From Haloarcula ordinaria (GTDB taxonomy: Archaea > Halobacteriota > Halobacteria > Halobacteriales > Haloarculaceae), in assembly GCF_029338275.1 (NCBI RefSeq), contig NZ_CP119789.1:930001-994000 (forward strand): a DNA stretch of 64,000 bases. Direction: 5' to 3'. This document shows, in pieces, positions 17,729 through 26,422 of this stretch. Every line of letters starts with the position of its first letter. Positions within the stretch are counted from its first letter, which is position 1. The translations under genes and the position numbers were made by a program. A model generated the notes under the pieces. The model did not search any database. It was not told where the DNA came from and saw only the letters and a list, made by a program, of their open reading frames with translations.

Positions 17729-18511
17729 ATGCCGGACTACAGCTCAGACTTCGACGGGGACACCGTCGTGGTCACAGGCGCGACCTCAGGTATCGGACGA
17801 GCAATCGCCATTCGGTTCGCGGAGGCGGGGGCTACCGTGCTCATCGCGGACATCGAGTCGGAGCCGAAGGACGCAGATGTCCCGACGGCCGAGTACATCC
17901 GTGACCAGGGCGGCACGGCCGAGTTCGTCCAGACGGACGTCTCGGACGCCGACGACATTCGCGCGGTCGTCGAGAAGGCCCGGGAGTACGGCGGCGTCGA
18001 CGTGATGGTGAACAACGCGGGCCTGTTCATCGGCGGGAGCCTCTTCGACATCAGCGAGGAGGAGTTCGAGCAGATCCACGAGGTCAACGCGAAGGGCGTG
18101 TTCTTCGGCTGTCAGGCCGCGGCCGAGGACATGATCGACCGCGGGGTGGAGGGGTCCATCGTCAACATGGCCTCGATAAGCTCCTTTGTCGCCCAGCGGG
18201 ACCAGATTCAGTACGACTCGACGAAGGCGGCGGTGAAGATGATAACCCGCGGAGCAGCCCTGGAACTTGCGGACCACGACATCCGGGTCAACGCCATCGG
18301 TCCCGGACAGATCGCGACCGAGTTCATCGACGGCTGGTCGGAGGAGGCACCGGAGAAGGCGTCGACCGACGGCCTCATCAAGCCGGTGCCAGCGGGGCGG
18401 GCGGGGACTCCGGACGATATCGCCGGGGCCGCGCTCTATCTCGCCAGCGACGACGCCGACTACGTGACCGGCGAGGTGCTGATGGTCGACGGCGGCTGGC
18501 TAACGATCTGA
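17729..18511 (+). CDS. SDR-family NAD(P)-dependent oxidoreductase
   Basis: 260 aa classical short-chain dehydrogenase. Cofactor motif TGATSGIG (about 15-22), NNAG (about 97-100), active-site Ser in NMASISS and YxxxK in YDSTKAA are all present, as is the C-terminal DDADYVTGEVLMVDGG. Likely oxidises a hydroxyl of a sugar, polyol or sugar acid. The start is at 17729, after a TATA-like element and an inverted repeat; upstream in-frame codons from 17648 do not resemble the family. It is the first gene of the proposed tetronate cluster, with an aldolase gene 63 nt downstream. Confidence 0.92.
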   Translation: MPDYSSDFDGDTVVVTGATSGIGRAIAIRFAEAGATVLIADIESEPKDADVPTAEYIRDQGGTAEFVQTDVSDADDIRAVVEKAREYGGVDVMVNNAGLFIGGSLFDISEEEFEQIHEVNAKGVFFGCQAAAEDMIDRGVEGSIVNMASISSFVAQRDQIQYDSTKAAVKMITRGAALELADHDIRVNAIGPGQIATEFIDGWSEEAPEKASTDGLIKPVPAGRAGTPDDIAGAALYLASDDADYVTGEVLMVDGGWLTI

Positions 18512-18574
18512 GCCCCCGGCGGCCGTCATGAGAAACTGTTTTGTATGTGGATTCAGACAGATTAACCGGAACCA

Positions 18575-19414
18575 ATGAGCACGCAACAGCTTCTCGACAC
18601 ACCGTCGGGTAACGCAGTCGTCGTAGCGCTCGACCACGGACTCAGCCTCGGTGCACCGGACGGGTTCAAGAACCCGGTAGAGACCATCGACAAGGTCCTG
18701 GCGGGAGAGCCGGACGGCGTCCTCGTCGGACCGCACATGGCCCGTCACTACCAGGACCGCTTCGAGGAGGCCGACGTCGACATCGTCGTCACCGCCGACG
18801 TCGTGACGTGGTCGACCAGCCCCGGTCGGGACCACGACAAGGACCTCTGGACGCCGGCGTTCGACGCGGAGTTCCTCGCGGAACTCGACCCCGTCGGCGT
18901 CAAGACCGTCCTCGTGTTCGGCCGCGACGACACCGAGGTGTTCCGCCGGAACGTCGAGTACATCGCCGAGCTCGCCGAAGACCTGCGTGGCACCGGCATC
19001 CCGCTGGTCGTCGAGCCGGTCATGTGGGGTCGACGCGTTCCGGAGCAGCTGGAGACGGACGTCGACTTCGTCGAAGACGCGATGCGGATGGGCTGGGAGT
19101 TCGGCGCGGACATCCTCAAGGCGCCCTACACGGGTAGCGTCGAGACGTTCGAGCCGCTCGTCGAGAATTCCCCGGTCCCCGTGATGATTCTGGGCGGTCC
19201 GGCCACCGGAACCACCCGGGCGATGCTCGAATCCGTCGAGGGTGCCATGGACTCCGGCGCACGCGGCCTGATGATCGGCCGCACCATCTGGAAGTCCGAG
19301 GACCCGGAGAAGACGGTCGCCGCGCTCAACGAGATCGTCCACGAGGGCGCTTCGGTCGAAGAGGTCTGGGACGAACAAGAGCCACAGGCCGTCGCGAGCG
19401 GGCGAGAAGACTAA
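18575..19414 (+). CDS. DhnA/DeoC-type class I aldolase
   Basis: 279 aa TIM-barrel protein of the DhnA class I fructose-bisphosphate aldolase group. VVALDHGLSLG at the N-terminus, the probable Schiff-base lysine Lys182 in ADILKAPYTGS, and the phosphate-binding ends ILGGPATG and GARGLMIGRTIW are visible. Relatives include archaeal class I FBP aldolase, the archaeal aromatic-pathway ADH synthase and LsrF. With a kinase and a PdxA-like enzyme nearby that could yield dihydroxyacetone phosphate, an aldolase acting on a phosphorylated sugar is plausible; its exact substrate is open. Confidence 0.8.
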   Translation: MSTQQLLDTPSGNAVVVALDHGLSLGAPDGFKNPVETIDKVLAGEPDGVLVGPHMARHYQDRFEEADVDIVVTADVVTWSTSPGRDHDKDLWTPAFDAEFLAELDPVGVKTVLVFGRDDTEVFRRNVEYIAELAEDLRGTGIPLVVEPVMWGRRVPEQLETDVDFVEDAMRMGWEFGADILKAPYTGSVETFEPLVENSPVPVMILGGPATGTTRAMLESVEGAMDSGARGLMIGRTIWKSEDPEKTVAALNEIVHEGASVEEVWDEQEPQAVASGRED

Positions 19415-19489
19415 GTAGGCCTCGCCGTTACCGGGTAGCATGCCAGCCGCACCGGCCTGCCGGACGAACGAGCCCTGGGGTGGCGTCCC

Positions 19490-20269
19490 GTGACGACGCC
19501 GGAGACGCGTCGTCGGTCCATCACCGAGCTAGTCACGAAACACGGCGGGCTCTCCGTCGAGGAGTTGGCGAGCCGCCTCGACGTCTCGGAGTCGACCATC
19601 AGACGCGACCTCCGGAACCTCGCCGACCGGAACCTCGTCGAGCGAACGCACGGGGGCGTCGTTCCGGTGACGAACGTCGGTATCGAACACTCGTTCAACC
19701 GCCGGCTCATCCAGCACTTAGAGCGCAAACAGGCGATCGCCGACCGCGCCGTCGAGGAGATCTCCGAGGGACACGTCGTCTACTTCGACGCCGGGACGAC
19801 GACGATGCAGGTCGCCAAGGCGGCCCCGGGCGACGACTCGACCATCGCCGTCACGAGCTCGCCCCTGCTGTTACTCGAGCTGTCGAAATCGGACGGGACA
19901 GTGAAGATGACCGGCGGGGAGTATCGACCAGAGACGAAAGCGCTGGTCGGACCGACGACCGAGGACTACATCCGGAACTCCAACTTCGACCTCGCCTTCA
20001 TCGGCGTCAACGGCATCGAACCCGACGGGATGCTGTCGGCCCCGAACGAATCCGAAGCGAAGATCAAACGGCTCGTCGTCGAGCACTCGGCACGGACCGT
20101 CGTCGTCACTGTCGGTGAGAAGTTCGGCGAGCAGAGCTTCCGCCGCTTCGGGTCGATCGACGATATCGACCTCCTCATCACCGACGAGACCGTGCCCGAC
20201 GACTATCGCGACCTGTTCGAGGACACGGAGCTGGTCGAGGGCGTCTTCGAGGCCAGGACGCACGACTGA
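19490..20269 (+). CDS. DeoR/GlpR-family transcriptional regulator
   Basis: 259 aa. The N-terminal winged helix (LSVEELASRLDVSESTIRRD, then LADRNLVERTHGG) is the DeoR helix-turn-helix. The C-terminal DeoRC sugar-phosphate sensor domain shows FDAGTTTMQVA, TGGEYRPETKALVGP and DLAFIGVNGI. The start is GTG at 19490 (MTTPETRRRSI). Such proteins repress sugar catabolic genes and are released by a phosphorylated intermediate. It lies inside the cluster and probably controls it; the palindrome at 17704-17719 is a candidate site. Haloarchaeal GlpR proteins have this architecture. Confidence 0.9.
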   Translation: MTTPETRRRSITELVTKHGGLSVEELASRLDVSESTIRRDLRNLADRNLVERTHGGVVPVTNVGIEHSFNRRLIQHLERKQAIADRAVEEISEGHVVYFDAGTTTMQVAKAAPGDDSTIAVTSSPLLLLELSKSDGTVKMTGGEYRPETKALVGPTTEDYIRNSNFDLAFIGVNGIEPDGMLSAPNESEAKIKRLVVEHSARTVVVTVGEKFGEQSFRRFGSIDDIDLLITDETVPDDYRDLFEDTELVEGVFEARTHD

Positions 20270-20405
20270 GGGACCGTCTCCCGTTTCGCATCCCCGGTAG
20301 CGCTCGGGGACGCGATACCTTCAATAGACTGTCGGTGGTGTCCCGGTTCCCACCCTCGTCCCTGGGGGCACAATATTTATTTTTCCGTGGACTGACGCCT
20401 CTATT

Positions 20406-21104
20406 ATGTTCGATTCGAACGACGTCATCGACCTGACCAACCCCATCCGCGAGCAGATTCCCGTCTGGCCGAGTTTCCCACCCGTCGAACTCGAACAGAC
20501 CTCGATCGCCGCGCGCGACGGCTTCACGATGGAGCGACTGGAGATGCGCAGTCACACGGCGACACACATCGACGCCCCGGCGCACTTCATCCCCGAGGGG
20601 AAGACGCTCGACGACTTCTCCATCGACCGGTTCATGGGCGAGGGCGTGGTCATCGACCTGACGCCGAAGGAGCCGGAGGAGGCGATTACGCGTGAAGACA
20701 TCGAGGCCTACGAGGCCGAAATCCAGCCCGGCGACGTCCTCATGCTCCACACCGGCTGGGACGAGTACTACGGGCAGACGCCGGAGTACCTCTTCGAGTT
20801 CCCCTACCTGACCGGCGAGGCCGCGGAGTACATCGCCTCGCTCGAACCGAAGGCAGTCGGAACCGAGGGCGCGAGTGTCGGCGGCTGGTACGGCGAGGTC
20901 GACGCGCACGGCCCCTCGACCGACGTCCACCCCGCGGACTCGCATCTCCCGCTGCTCGAGAACGACATCATCCCCATCGAGGAGCTGCGGAACCTCGACC
21001 AGGTCCTTGACGGCGCGGAGAGCAGGCGCGCGGACTTCTTCTTCACGCCGCTCAACGTTCAGGGGACCGGCGGCTGTTCGGTGCGTGCCTTCGCGATGGT
21101 GTAA
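20406..21104 (+). CDS. Cyclase-family metal-dependent hydrolase (kynurenine formamidase-like fold)
   Basis: 232 aa. The motif SHTATHIDAPAHF matches the HxGTHxDxPxH metal-binding signature of the cyclase/KynB family (manganese or zinc hydrolases including arylformamidases and isatin hydrolase); the glycine of the first part is replaced by Ala. The later HTGWDEYYGQ and GWYGEVDAHGPSTDVHP are typical. In a sugar-acid cluster it could be a lactonase or amidase; this is inference. A TATA-like ATATTTATTT (about 20371-20381) before the ATG suggests a separate leaderless transcript. Confidence 0.85.
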   Translation: MFDSNDVIDLTNPIREQIPVWPSFPPVELEQTSIAARDGFTMERLEMRSHTATHIDAPAHFIPEGKTLDDFSIDRFMGEGVVIDLTPKEPEEAITREDIEAYEAEIQPGDVLMLHTGWDEYYGQTPEYLFEFPYLTGEAAEYIASLEPKAVGTEGASVGGWYGEVDAHGPSTDVHPADSHLPLLENDIIPIEELRNLDQVLDGAESRRADFFFTPLNVQGTGGCSVRAFAMV

Positions 21105-21160
21105 CGCGTCGAGAAGACGGCCGCGCGGTTCTCCGTCGGACGCACAGACGGCTTCCGTGA

Positions 21161-22159
21161 CTATCGTGCGAGCTTGACGGCCGTCGACACCGCGTCGATC
21201 ATGCTCTGTTCGGAGGCGATGCCCTCGCCAGCGATGTCGAACGCCGTGCCGTGGTCGACGCTCGTCCGGATGATGGGGAGGCCGATGGTGACGTTGACGC
21301 CGGAGACGGCGTCCCCGTCGCCGGTGAAGCCGAGCATCTTGATGGGGATGTGGCCCTGGTCGTGGTACATCGAGACGACGCAGTCGAACTCGCCCGAGGC
21401 GGCCCGGACGTACACCGTGTCCGGCGGGAGCGGCCCGGTCACGTCGACGCCGGTTTCGGTGACCTGCTCGACGGCCGGTTCGATGGTCTCGGCTTCCTCG
21501 TCGCCGAGGAGGCCGCCGTCGCTCGCGTGGGGGTTCAGTCCCGCGACGGCCACCGACGGCTCGTCGATGCCGAGGTCCCGAAGCGCCTCGTCCGTGACGG
21601 CGATGGTCGAGGCGACGTCGTCGACGTCGAGGTCACAGGCCTCCCGCAGCGGGATGTGCGTACTGACGTGTGTCACCGTCAGGTCGTCCTCGATGAGCAT
21701 CATCGAGTAGTCGTCGGTGTCGGTGTAGTCAGCGAGCATCCCCGTGTGGCCCGCGTACTCGCTGCCGGCCATCTTGGTCGCCTGCTTGTTGATGGGCGCG
21801 GTGGCCATCGCGTCGATCTCGTCCGCCTGTGCGAGTTCGATGGCCCGCTCGATGTACTCGAGACTCGCCTCGCCGTTCGCCTTCGAGAGCTCACCGTACA
21901 CGTGGTCGGTGACGTTGTCGAGGTCGATGACGGGGAGGACGTCCGGGTCGCCCGCCGCGTCGAGCGGCGAGTCGACGGGACGGACCGTCAGGTCGGACGC
22001 GAACCGGTCAGCCGCGTCCTCCAGGACCGACGCGTCACCGATGACGACGACGGTCGCCGACTCGACGAGCGTCGGGTACGATTTGACGATCACTTCGCTG
22101 CCGATGCCCGCGGGGTCACCCATAGTGACGCCTACGGTCGGAGTTCGATCACTCATCAC
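21161..22159 (-). CDS. PdxA-family dehydrogenase, probably 4-phospho-threonate/erythronate dehydrogenase
   Basis: 332 aa. GVTMGDPAGIGSEV at the N-terminus, NPHASDGGLLGDEE and the metal-binding YHDQGHIPIKML identify the PdxA family of NAD-dependent oxidative decarboxylases. True PdxA works in the DXP-dependent vitamin B6 route, which archaea generally lack. The gene overlaps a four-carbon acid-sugar kinase gene by 11 nt, the pairing known for PdxA2, which converts 4-phospho-D-threonate or D-erythronate to dihydroxyacetone phosphate and CO2. The start ATG is at 22159. Confidence 0.85.
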   Translation of the reverse strand: MMSDRTPTVGVTMGDPAGIGSEVIVKSYPTLVESATVVVIGDASVLEDAADRFASDLTVRPVDSPLDAAGDPDVLPVIDLDNVTDHVYGELSKANGEASLEYIERAIELAQADEIDAMATAPINKQATKMAGSEYAGHTGMLADYTDTDDYSMMLIEDDLTVTHVSTHIPLREACDLDVDDVASTIAVTDEALRDLGIDEPSVAVAGLNPHASDGGLLGDEEAETIEPAVEQVTETGVDVTGPLPPDTVYVRAASGEFDCVVSMYHDQGHIPIKMLGFTGDGDAVSGVNVTIGLPIIRTSVDHGTAFDIAGEGIASEQSMIDAVSTAVKLAR

Positions 22160-23420
22160 GAAGACCCAGACGAGCGAGGGACTTAATTATTGCTTGCTCG
22201 TCGCCGAACCCGCCGGCTTTCGTGACGACCGCCGCCCCGTCCGCGACACCCCCCTCGACGGTCGCGAGCGGGATGCCCGGCGCGACGGCCTCGCCAGCCA
22301 TGCGCAGCGCCGTCGCGTCGAGGCTGTCGAAGACCGCTCGAGCGGTCTCACCGCCGGTGAGAAAGAGGTTCGACGCTCGCCCGTCACCGACGACGCCCGC
22401 GGCCCCGACGGCGAGCGCGTCCGTGACTCGCCGCCGAACTGCCGCACTGTCGACGCCCGCCCGCTCGCCGGCCGCCAGCGCCCGGTCGACGTCGCTCGGG
22501 TCGTCGGCACTATGGAGGAGCACGCCGCCGTGTTCGTCGACGCTCTCGCGCCCGCGAGCCGCCAGGTCGGCCCTCGCTTCCGATGGGTCGGTGACCGCCG
22601 TCTCGAGGTCGAGCTGTCGCCGCTGGTCGCTCGCCACCGCCACGACCTGTGCGAGCGTCTCCGGGGCGACGCTCCCCGAGACGCCCACGACCGACCGGGA
22701 GCGGTCGACGTCGACGCCCGCGCCGGACGGGGTTCCGGGAACGGCGATGTGGCGGGCGAGCCCACCGCTTCCGACGTAGAGACATCGCTCGTCGAGGTCG
22801 TCGGCCGCTGTGGCGAGCGTCGCGAGGTGACTGTCCGTGACGGCGTCGCAGGTGACGACGACCGGGCCGTCCGCTGCCGTGGCCAGCGACTCGAAGGTGT
22901 CGCCGACGGCGGCTGTGCCGCTCGCGACGGTTTCGACGCCGACGTGTTCGACCGGGTACTCGCTCGACGCGAAGACCTCGGGGAGCGAGTCGTGCGTCGG
23001 CGGTCGTTCCTCGTCCTGGCCGGGCGGTGACTCGGTCACGAGCTGGCCGTCGACGAGGTGACAGCCACACGCCGTCACGCGCCCGTTGTCCGGAAACGCC
23101 GGCGCGACGACGACGAGGGCGGGGTCGACCGCCCGCGTGGCGGCGTCGACCTCCGCGCGGACGTTCCCACGGAGGGTCGAATCGACCTTCTTGTAGGCGA
23201 CGGCGGGGTCGCTGTCTTCGAGCACCGTCCGAACGCGGTCGGCGGCTTCTTCAGGGTCCGCGTAGCGCGACTCCGTGTTGTACACGGCGACGTCGGACCG
23301 CGGTTCCGCGTCTGTTTGGGTGCCGAGCACGACGCTGGTGTCGTAGTCACGCGTCGCGAACTCGTGGCCGGCGTCACAGCTCCCGGTCAGGTCGTCCGCG
23401 ACGACGACACACCGGCTCAT
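22149..23420 (-). CDS. Four-carbon acid sugar kinase (DUF1537, OtnK/DtnK type)
   Basis: 423 aa. VVVADDLTGSCDAGHEFA at the N-terminus is the substrate-domain signature, and the C-terminal nucleotide-binding domain shows NLFLTGGETARAVFDSL and GIPLATVEGG. Family members phosphorylate the 4-hydroxyl of D-threonate, D-erythronate or 2-keto-tetronates. The frame is open to 23516, but the ATG at 23420 (MSRCVVVADD) matches the family. The stop overlaps the start of the PdxA-like gene by 11 nt, so the pair is translationally linked: kinase first, then oxidative decarboxylase. Confidence 0.88.
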   Translation of the reverse strand: MSRCVVVADDLTGSCDAGHEFATRDYDTSVVLGTQTDAEPRSDVAVYNTESRYADPEEAADRVRTVLEDSDPAVAYKKVDSTLRGNVRAEVDAATRAVDPALVVVAPAFPDNGRVTACGCHLVDGQLVTESPPGQDEERPPTHDSLPEVFASSEYPVEHVGVETVASGTAAVGDTFESLATAADGPVVVTCDAVTDSHLATLATAADDLDERCLYVGSGGLARHIAVPGTPSGAGVDVDRSRSVVGVSGSVAPETLAQVVAVASDQRRQLDLETAVTDPSEARADLAARGRESVDEHGGVLLHSADDPSDVDRALAAGERAGVDSAAVRRRVTDALAVGAAGVVGDGRASNLFLTGGETARAVFDSLDATALRMAGEAVAPGIPLATVEGGVADGAAVVTKAGGFGDEQAIIKSLARLGLRDE

Positions 23421-23913
23421 CGCCCCTCCCTCGACTGATAGTCTCGAGTCCGCTCCACTGGCATGTGCCCGTTCATAGCTCGTATGGTGAGAGACTCCGT
23501 AAAGAAACATTCGCACGCGCGCCGCCCAGCAGTGTCTTAGCAGCTATTGATTCAGAGAATCAGAAAGCCCCCGCGTTCTCAGCTCCCGCGGCTCGCTGTG
23601 CGCTTCCTTCGCTCACGATGTTCGCTCAGTCCAGTGCTTGCATCGCCGGGGTTCGCTGAGAACGCGGCCCCTTTCAGTCCCGCCCAGGCTGGCTGACCAA
23701 CCGGCTTCGGATGGGACTGAAAGGGGCGGCTGGCTACGCGAACCTGGCCGACACAAGCACTGCAACGAACGAAGTGAGTGAAGCGCGCAGCGAGGCCCGG
23801 GAGCGTAGCCAGCCGGGGCTTTCTGGCTGGTCACTCACGAAACACCGTAGCTAAATACGACCCGTCGGTGAGGGGTAAAACCTAAGCGTCACATCCGACT
23901 TGGTACGTACAAC
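23421..23913. other. Intergenic region holding divergent promoters and a fold-back element
   Basis: Divergent space between the kinase (reverse) and the LarA-like gene (forward). The kinase side includes an AT-rich TTTCTTTACGG-like box on the reverse strand around 23496-23508. The centre is a long imperfect palindrome (listed separately). The right end has GGGGTAAAACC (about 23872-23882), a possible promoter for the gene at 23914. No protein-coding gene is supported. Confidence 0.6.
23561..23825. repeat. 265-bp imperfect fold-back (inverted repeat) element
   Basis: The two halves pair over nearly their whole length. The ends are CAGAAAGCCCC (23561-23571) and GGGGCTTTCTG (23815-23825). Next inward, 23584-23616 pairs imperfectly with 23774-23803 (CTCGCTG/CAGCGAG core), then 23620-23641 with 23753-23770 (CAGTGCTTG/CAAGCACTG), and a perfect 15-bp stem at the tip, GCCCCTTTCAGTCCC (23667-23681) with GGGACTGAAAGGGGC (23713-23727). 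The loop of about 30 nt holds a smaller CCGGCTTCGG hairpin. No flanking target duplication is obvious. It may be a non-autonomous mobile element (MITE-like) or encode a long structured RNA. Confidence 0.75.
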
Positions 23914-25227
23914 ATGGAGTTCGAGTTTCCAGACCGCGCCCGTTTGGAGGGGGCCAACGACGCCGAACTGTCCGACCTCCCCCGCGCCTACCGCGTGAGT
24001 TGTGTCCGGGACCATCCCACGGTGGACGACGTCACCGCCGCCTCGGTCGACGCGCTGGCCGATATTCCCGAACTCGACGACCTCGAACCGGGGAGCAGCG
24101 TCGGTATCACCGCGGGTAGCAGAGGCATCGAAGTCATGCCCGAGGTCCTCGAAGCGATTGTCTCTGAACTGCAGTCCCGCGAGCTCGAACCGTTCATCTT
24201 CCCCGCGATGGGCAGTCACGGCGGCGCGACGCCCGAGGGCCAGCGCGAGACGCTCGAGACGCTCGGCGTCACGGCCGAGTCCGTCGGCTGTGAGATTCGC
24301 TCGTCGCTCGACGTCGAACAGGTGGGCAGCGACTCGACCGGTCGGCCCGTCTTCGCCGCCGAGGACGCGCTCGACGCTGACGCTGTCTTGCTCGTCAACC
24401 GTATCAAACTGCACACGGACTTCGAGGGCGACGTCGAGAGCGGGCTCTGCAAGATGGCCGTCGTCGGACTGGGCAAGCAACGCGGCGCCGACAACATGCA
24501 CAACGCCGCGCTCGACCGCGGGTTCCACGAGGTCATCCCGGAGTGGGCCGGCATCCTCGTCGAGGAGACGCCCATCGTGGGCGGCGTGGGCATCATCGAG
24601 AACGCCGCCGAGGAGGCCGCCGAGATCCACGGCGTCGCCGCGTCGGAGCTGCTGGAGCGCGAGCCCGAACTGCTCGAACGCTCGAAAGAGCACTTCCCCG
24701 AACTCCCGGTCGACGACCTGGACCTGCTCGTCGTCGACGCGATGGGCAAGGAGATAAGCGGGACCGGTCTCGACACCAACGTCATCGGCCGGGTCCGGTT
24801 CCACAACCAGGTCGAGGTCGACGAGCCCAGGATTACCCGCATCTACGTGCGGTCGCTGACACCAGCGTCCCACGGGAACGCCCTGGGGGTGGGCCTCGCC
24901 GACCTCGTCCACCAGGACCTCGCGTCGGAGATCGACTTCGAGGACACGTACGTCAACATCGTGACCAGCGGCGAGACCAACCGGGCGAAACTCCCCTTCG
25001 TCGTCCCGAGCGACGCGACGGCCTTCGTCCTCTCGGCGTCGATGACCGGCGTCGCGAGCGCGAGCGACCTCCGCATCGCCCGCATCGAGAGCACGATGGA
25101 ACCCGGCGAGCTGTGGGTCTCCGAACCGGTCGCCGAGGAACTCGACGACCGCGAGGACATCGAGGTCCACGACGACGGTCCGTGGCGGTTCGACGAGGAC
25201 GGCGAACTCGCGATGGAGTGGGACTGA
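23914..25227 (+). CDS. LarA-like nickel-pincer racemase/epimerase (DUF2088)
   Basis: 437 aa. LarA lactate racemase uses a nickel pincer nucleotide held by Lys184, with His200 as nickel ligand and His108 and His174 as acid/base residues. Here His102 (GSHGGAT), His167 (KLHTDF), Lys180 (GLCKMAV) and His196 (NMHNAAL) fall at nearly the same spacings; Lys180 to His196 is exactly 16, as in LarA. This supports a functional enzyme that inverts the alpha-carbon of a 2-hydroxy acid. In this cluster a C2-epimerase of a tetronate is the best guess. The cofactor genes larB, larC and larE are not in the window. Confidence 0.82.
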   Translation: MEFEFPDRARLEGANDAELSDLPRAYRVSCVRDHPTVDDVTAASVDALADIPELDDLEPGSSVGITAGSRGIEVMPEVLEAIVSELQSRELEPFIFPAMGSHGGATPEGQRETLETLGVTAESVGCEIRSSLDVEQVGSDSTGRPVFAAEDALDADAVLLVNRIKLHTDFEGDVESGLCKMAVVGLGKQRGADNMHNAALDRGFHEVIPEWAGILVEETPIVGGVGIIENAAEEAAEIHGVAASELLEREPELLERSKEHFPELPVDDLDLLVVDAMGKEISGTGLDTNVIGRVRFHNQVEVDEPRITRIYVRSLTPASHGNALGVGLADLVHQDLASEIDFEDTYVNIVTSGETNRAKLPFVVPSDATAFVLSASMTGVASASDLRIARIESTMEPGELWVSEPVAEELDDREDIEVHDDGPWRFDEDGELAMEWD

Positions 25228-25288
25228 TAGCGGCGGTTCACGGGCTGCTCGCCGCCGAACCGATGACTGAAAAACAGACCAGGCCGGA

Positions 25289-26422
25289 TTATTCCGCGAA
25301 CTGCTCGTCGTAGGACTCGATGGCCGCGACGACGTCGTCGTACGATGGCGTCTCACCGGTCCGCACGAACTCACGGGCGAGGGCGTTGCCCAGTGCGACG
25401 GCGGCGTGCTCCGGAACGCCCTCGACGAGCCCGAGGGACAGCCCCGCGTTGAAGTGGTCGCCGGCGCTCGTCGTCAGGGCCGGCGACTCGACGGGGGTGA
25501 CGTCGACGCTCTTCGTTCCGTCCTCGCTCACGACGACCGACTGGCTGACGCTGTGGCCGACGAACCGGTCGACGTCGAGGGCGTCGTACGCGACCTGCGC
25601 GTCCTCGACGAGGTCTTCGCCCGTGTGGCCGCCGAGGACGGACGCGAGTTCTTTCGTCTCGTAGCGGTTCGCCGAGACCGTCACGTCGACCTCGGCGGCG
25701 AGCCGTCCCGTCGCCGCGACGGTCGCTTCGAGTATCTCGGGGTCGGTCTCGCGGATGTTCGCCGGGTCGAGCAGGACGCGCTCCGGCGGGTCCGTCAGTT
25801 TCGGCAACACCGTCTCGCGAAGGCTGTCGAGGATGCCCGCCAGCTCGGGAATCATCGCCCAGTAGCCCATCCCGAGCAGCTTCGCGCCGTCGAGTTCGTC
25901 GGCAAGCGTCTCGACGCCGACGCGTGACTCGATGGTCTCCCAGTCGAGCGTCGCCGCACCGCCGCTCTCCATCAGCATGAGCTTCCCGTCGTTGAACTCG
26001 ATGGCGTCGGTGATGCCGGGGTCGCCCAGCGAGTACATGGTACACCCGTCGAACTCCTCGGCGAAGATGTCGCGCACCGGGTCGCCACACATCCCGACCA
26101 TCGTCGGGTCGAACCCGAGGGTCTGGTAGGCGCGCGAGAGATGGCTGACGTGGCCGCCCGTCCGCTGCCCGTGGCGCTCCCACGAGATGGCCAGGGAGCT
26201 GTCGGCCGCCGCCGACTCCACGATCTCCTCGCCGAGCTCGCTCAGCGTGGTTATCCGTTCGCTCTCTGAGGAACCGGCGTTCGTCCCGGCCTGTCGGACG
26301 TTGTCGACGTACCCGTCGAAGCCAAAGACCACGTCGCCGCCGCTGGACTCGGGCGGCAGCTGCTCCTGACACGCGACCACCGCGTCCCGCGTCTGGGCAT
26401 CCGGGTAGTCAGTCGGCGCCAT
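25289..26422 (-). CDS. PfkB-family carbohydrate kinase
   Basis: 377 aa ribokinase-fold kinase. The N-terminal GFDGYVDNVRQAG and GGHVSHLSRAYQTLG are the sugar-binding region; the C-terminal TTSAGDHFNAGLSLGL is the PfkB signature with Ser in place of the first Gly and the catalytic Asp kept. It is longer than typical ribokinases (about 300 aa). Which sugar it phosphorylates is unknown; its neighbour is the LarA-like racemase, on which it converges. Starts at the ATG at 26422 (MAPTDYPDAQ). Confidence 0.85.
   Translation of the reverse strand: MAPTDYPDAQTRDAVVACQEQLPPESSGGDVVFGFDGYVDNVRQAGTNAGSSESERITTLSELGEEIVESAAADSSLAISWERHGQRTGGHVSHLSRAYQTLGFDPTMVGMCGDPVRDIFAEEFDGCTMYSLGDPGITDAIEFNDGKLMLMESGGAATLDWETIESRVGVETLADELDGAKLLGMGYWAMIPELAGILDSLRETVLPKLTDPPERVLLDPANIRETDPEILEATVAATGRLAAEVDVTVSANRYETKELASVLGGHTGEDLVEDAQVAYDALDVDRFVGHSVSQSVVVSEDGTKSVDVTPVESPALTTSAGDHFNAGLSLGLVEGVPEHAAVALGNALAREFVRTGETPSYDDVVAAIESYDEQFAE

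Noticed and set aside
21161..22159. Annotation as vitamin B6 enzyme PdxA
   Set aside because: The DXP-dependent B6 route is generally absent from archaea, and the gene is fused by overlap to a four-carbon acid-sugar kinase, which favours the PdxA2 function.
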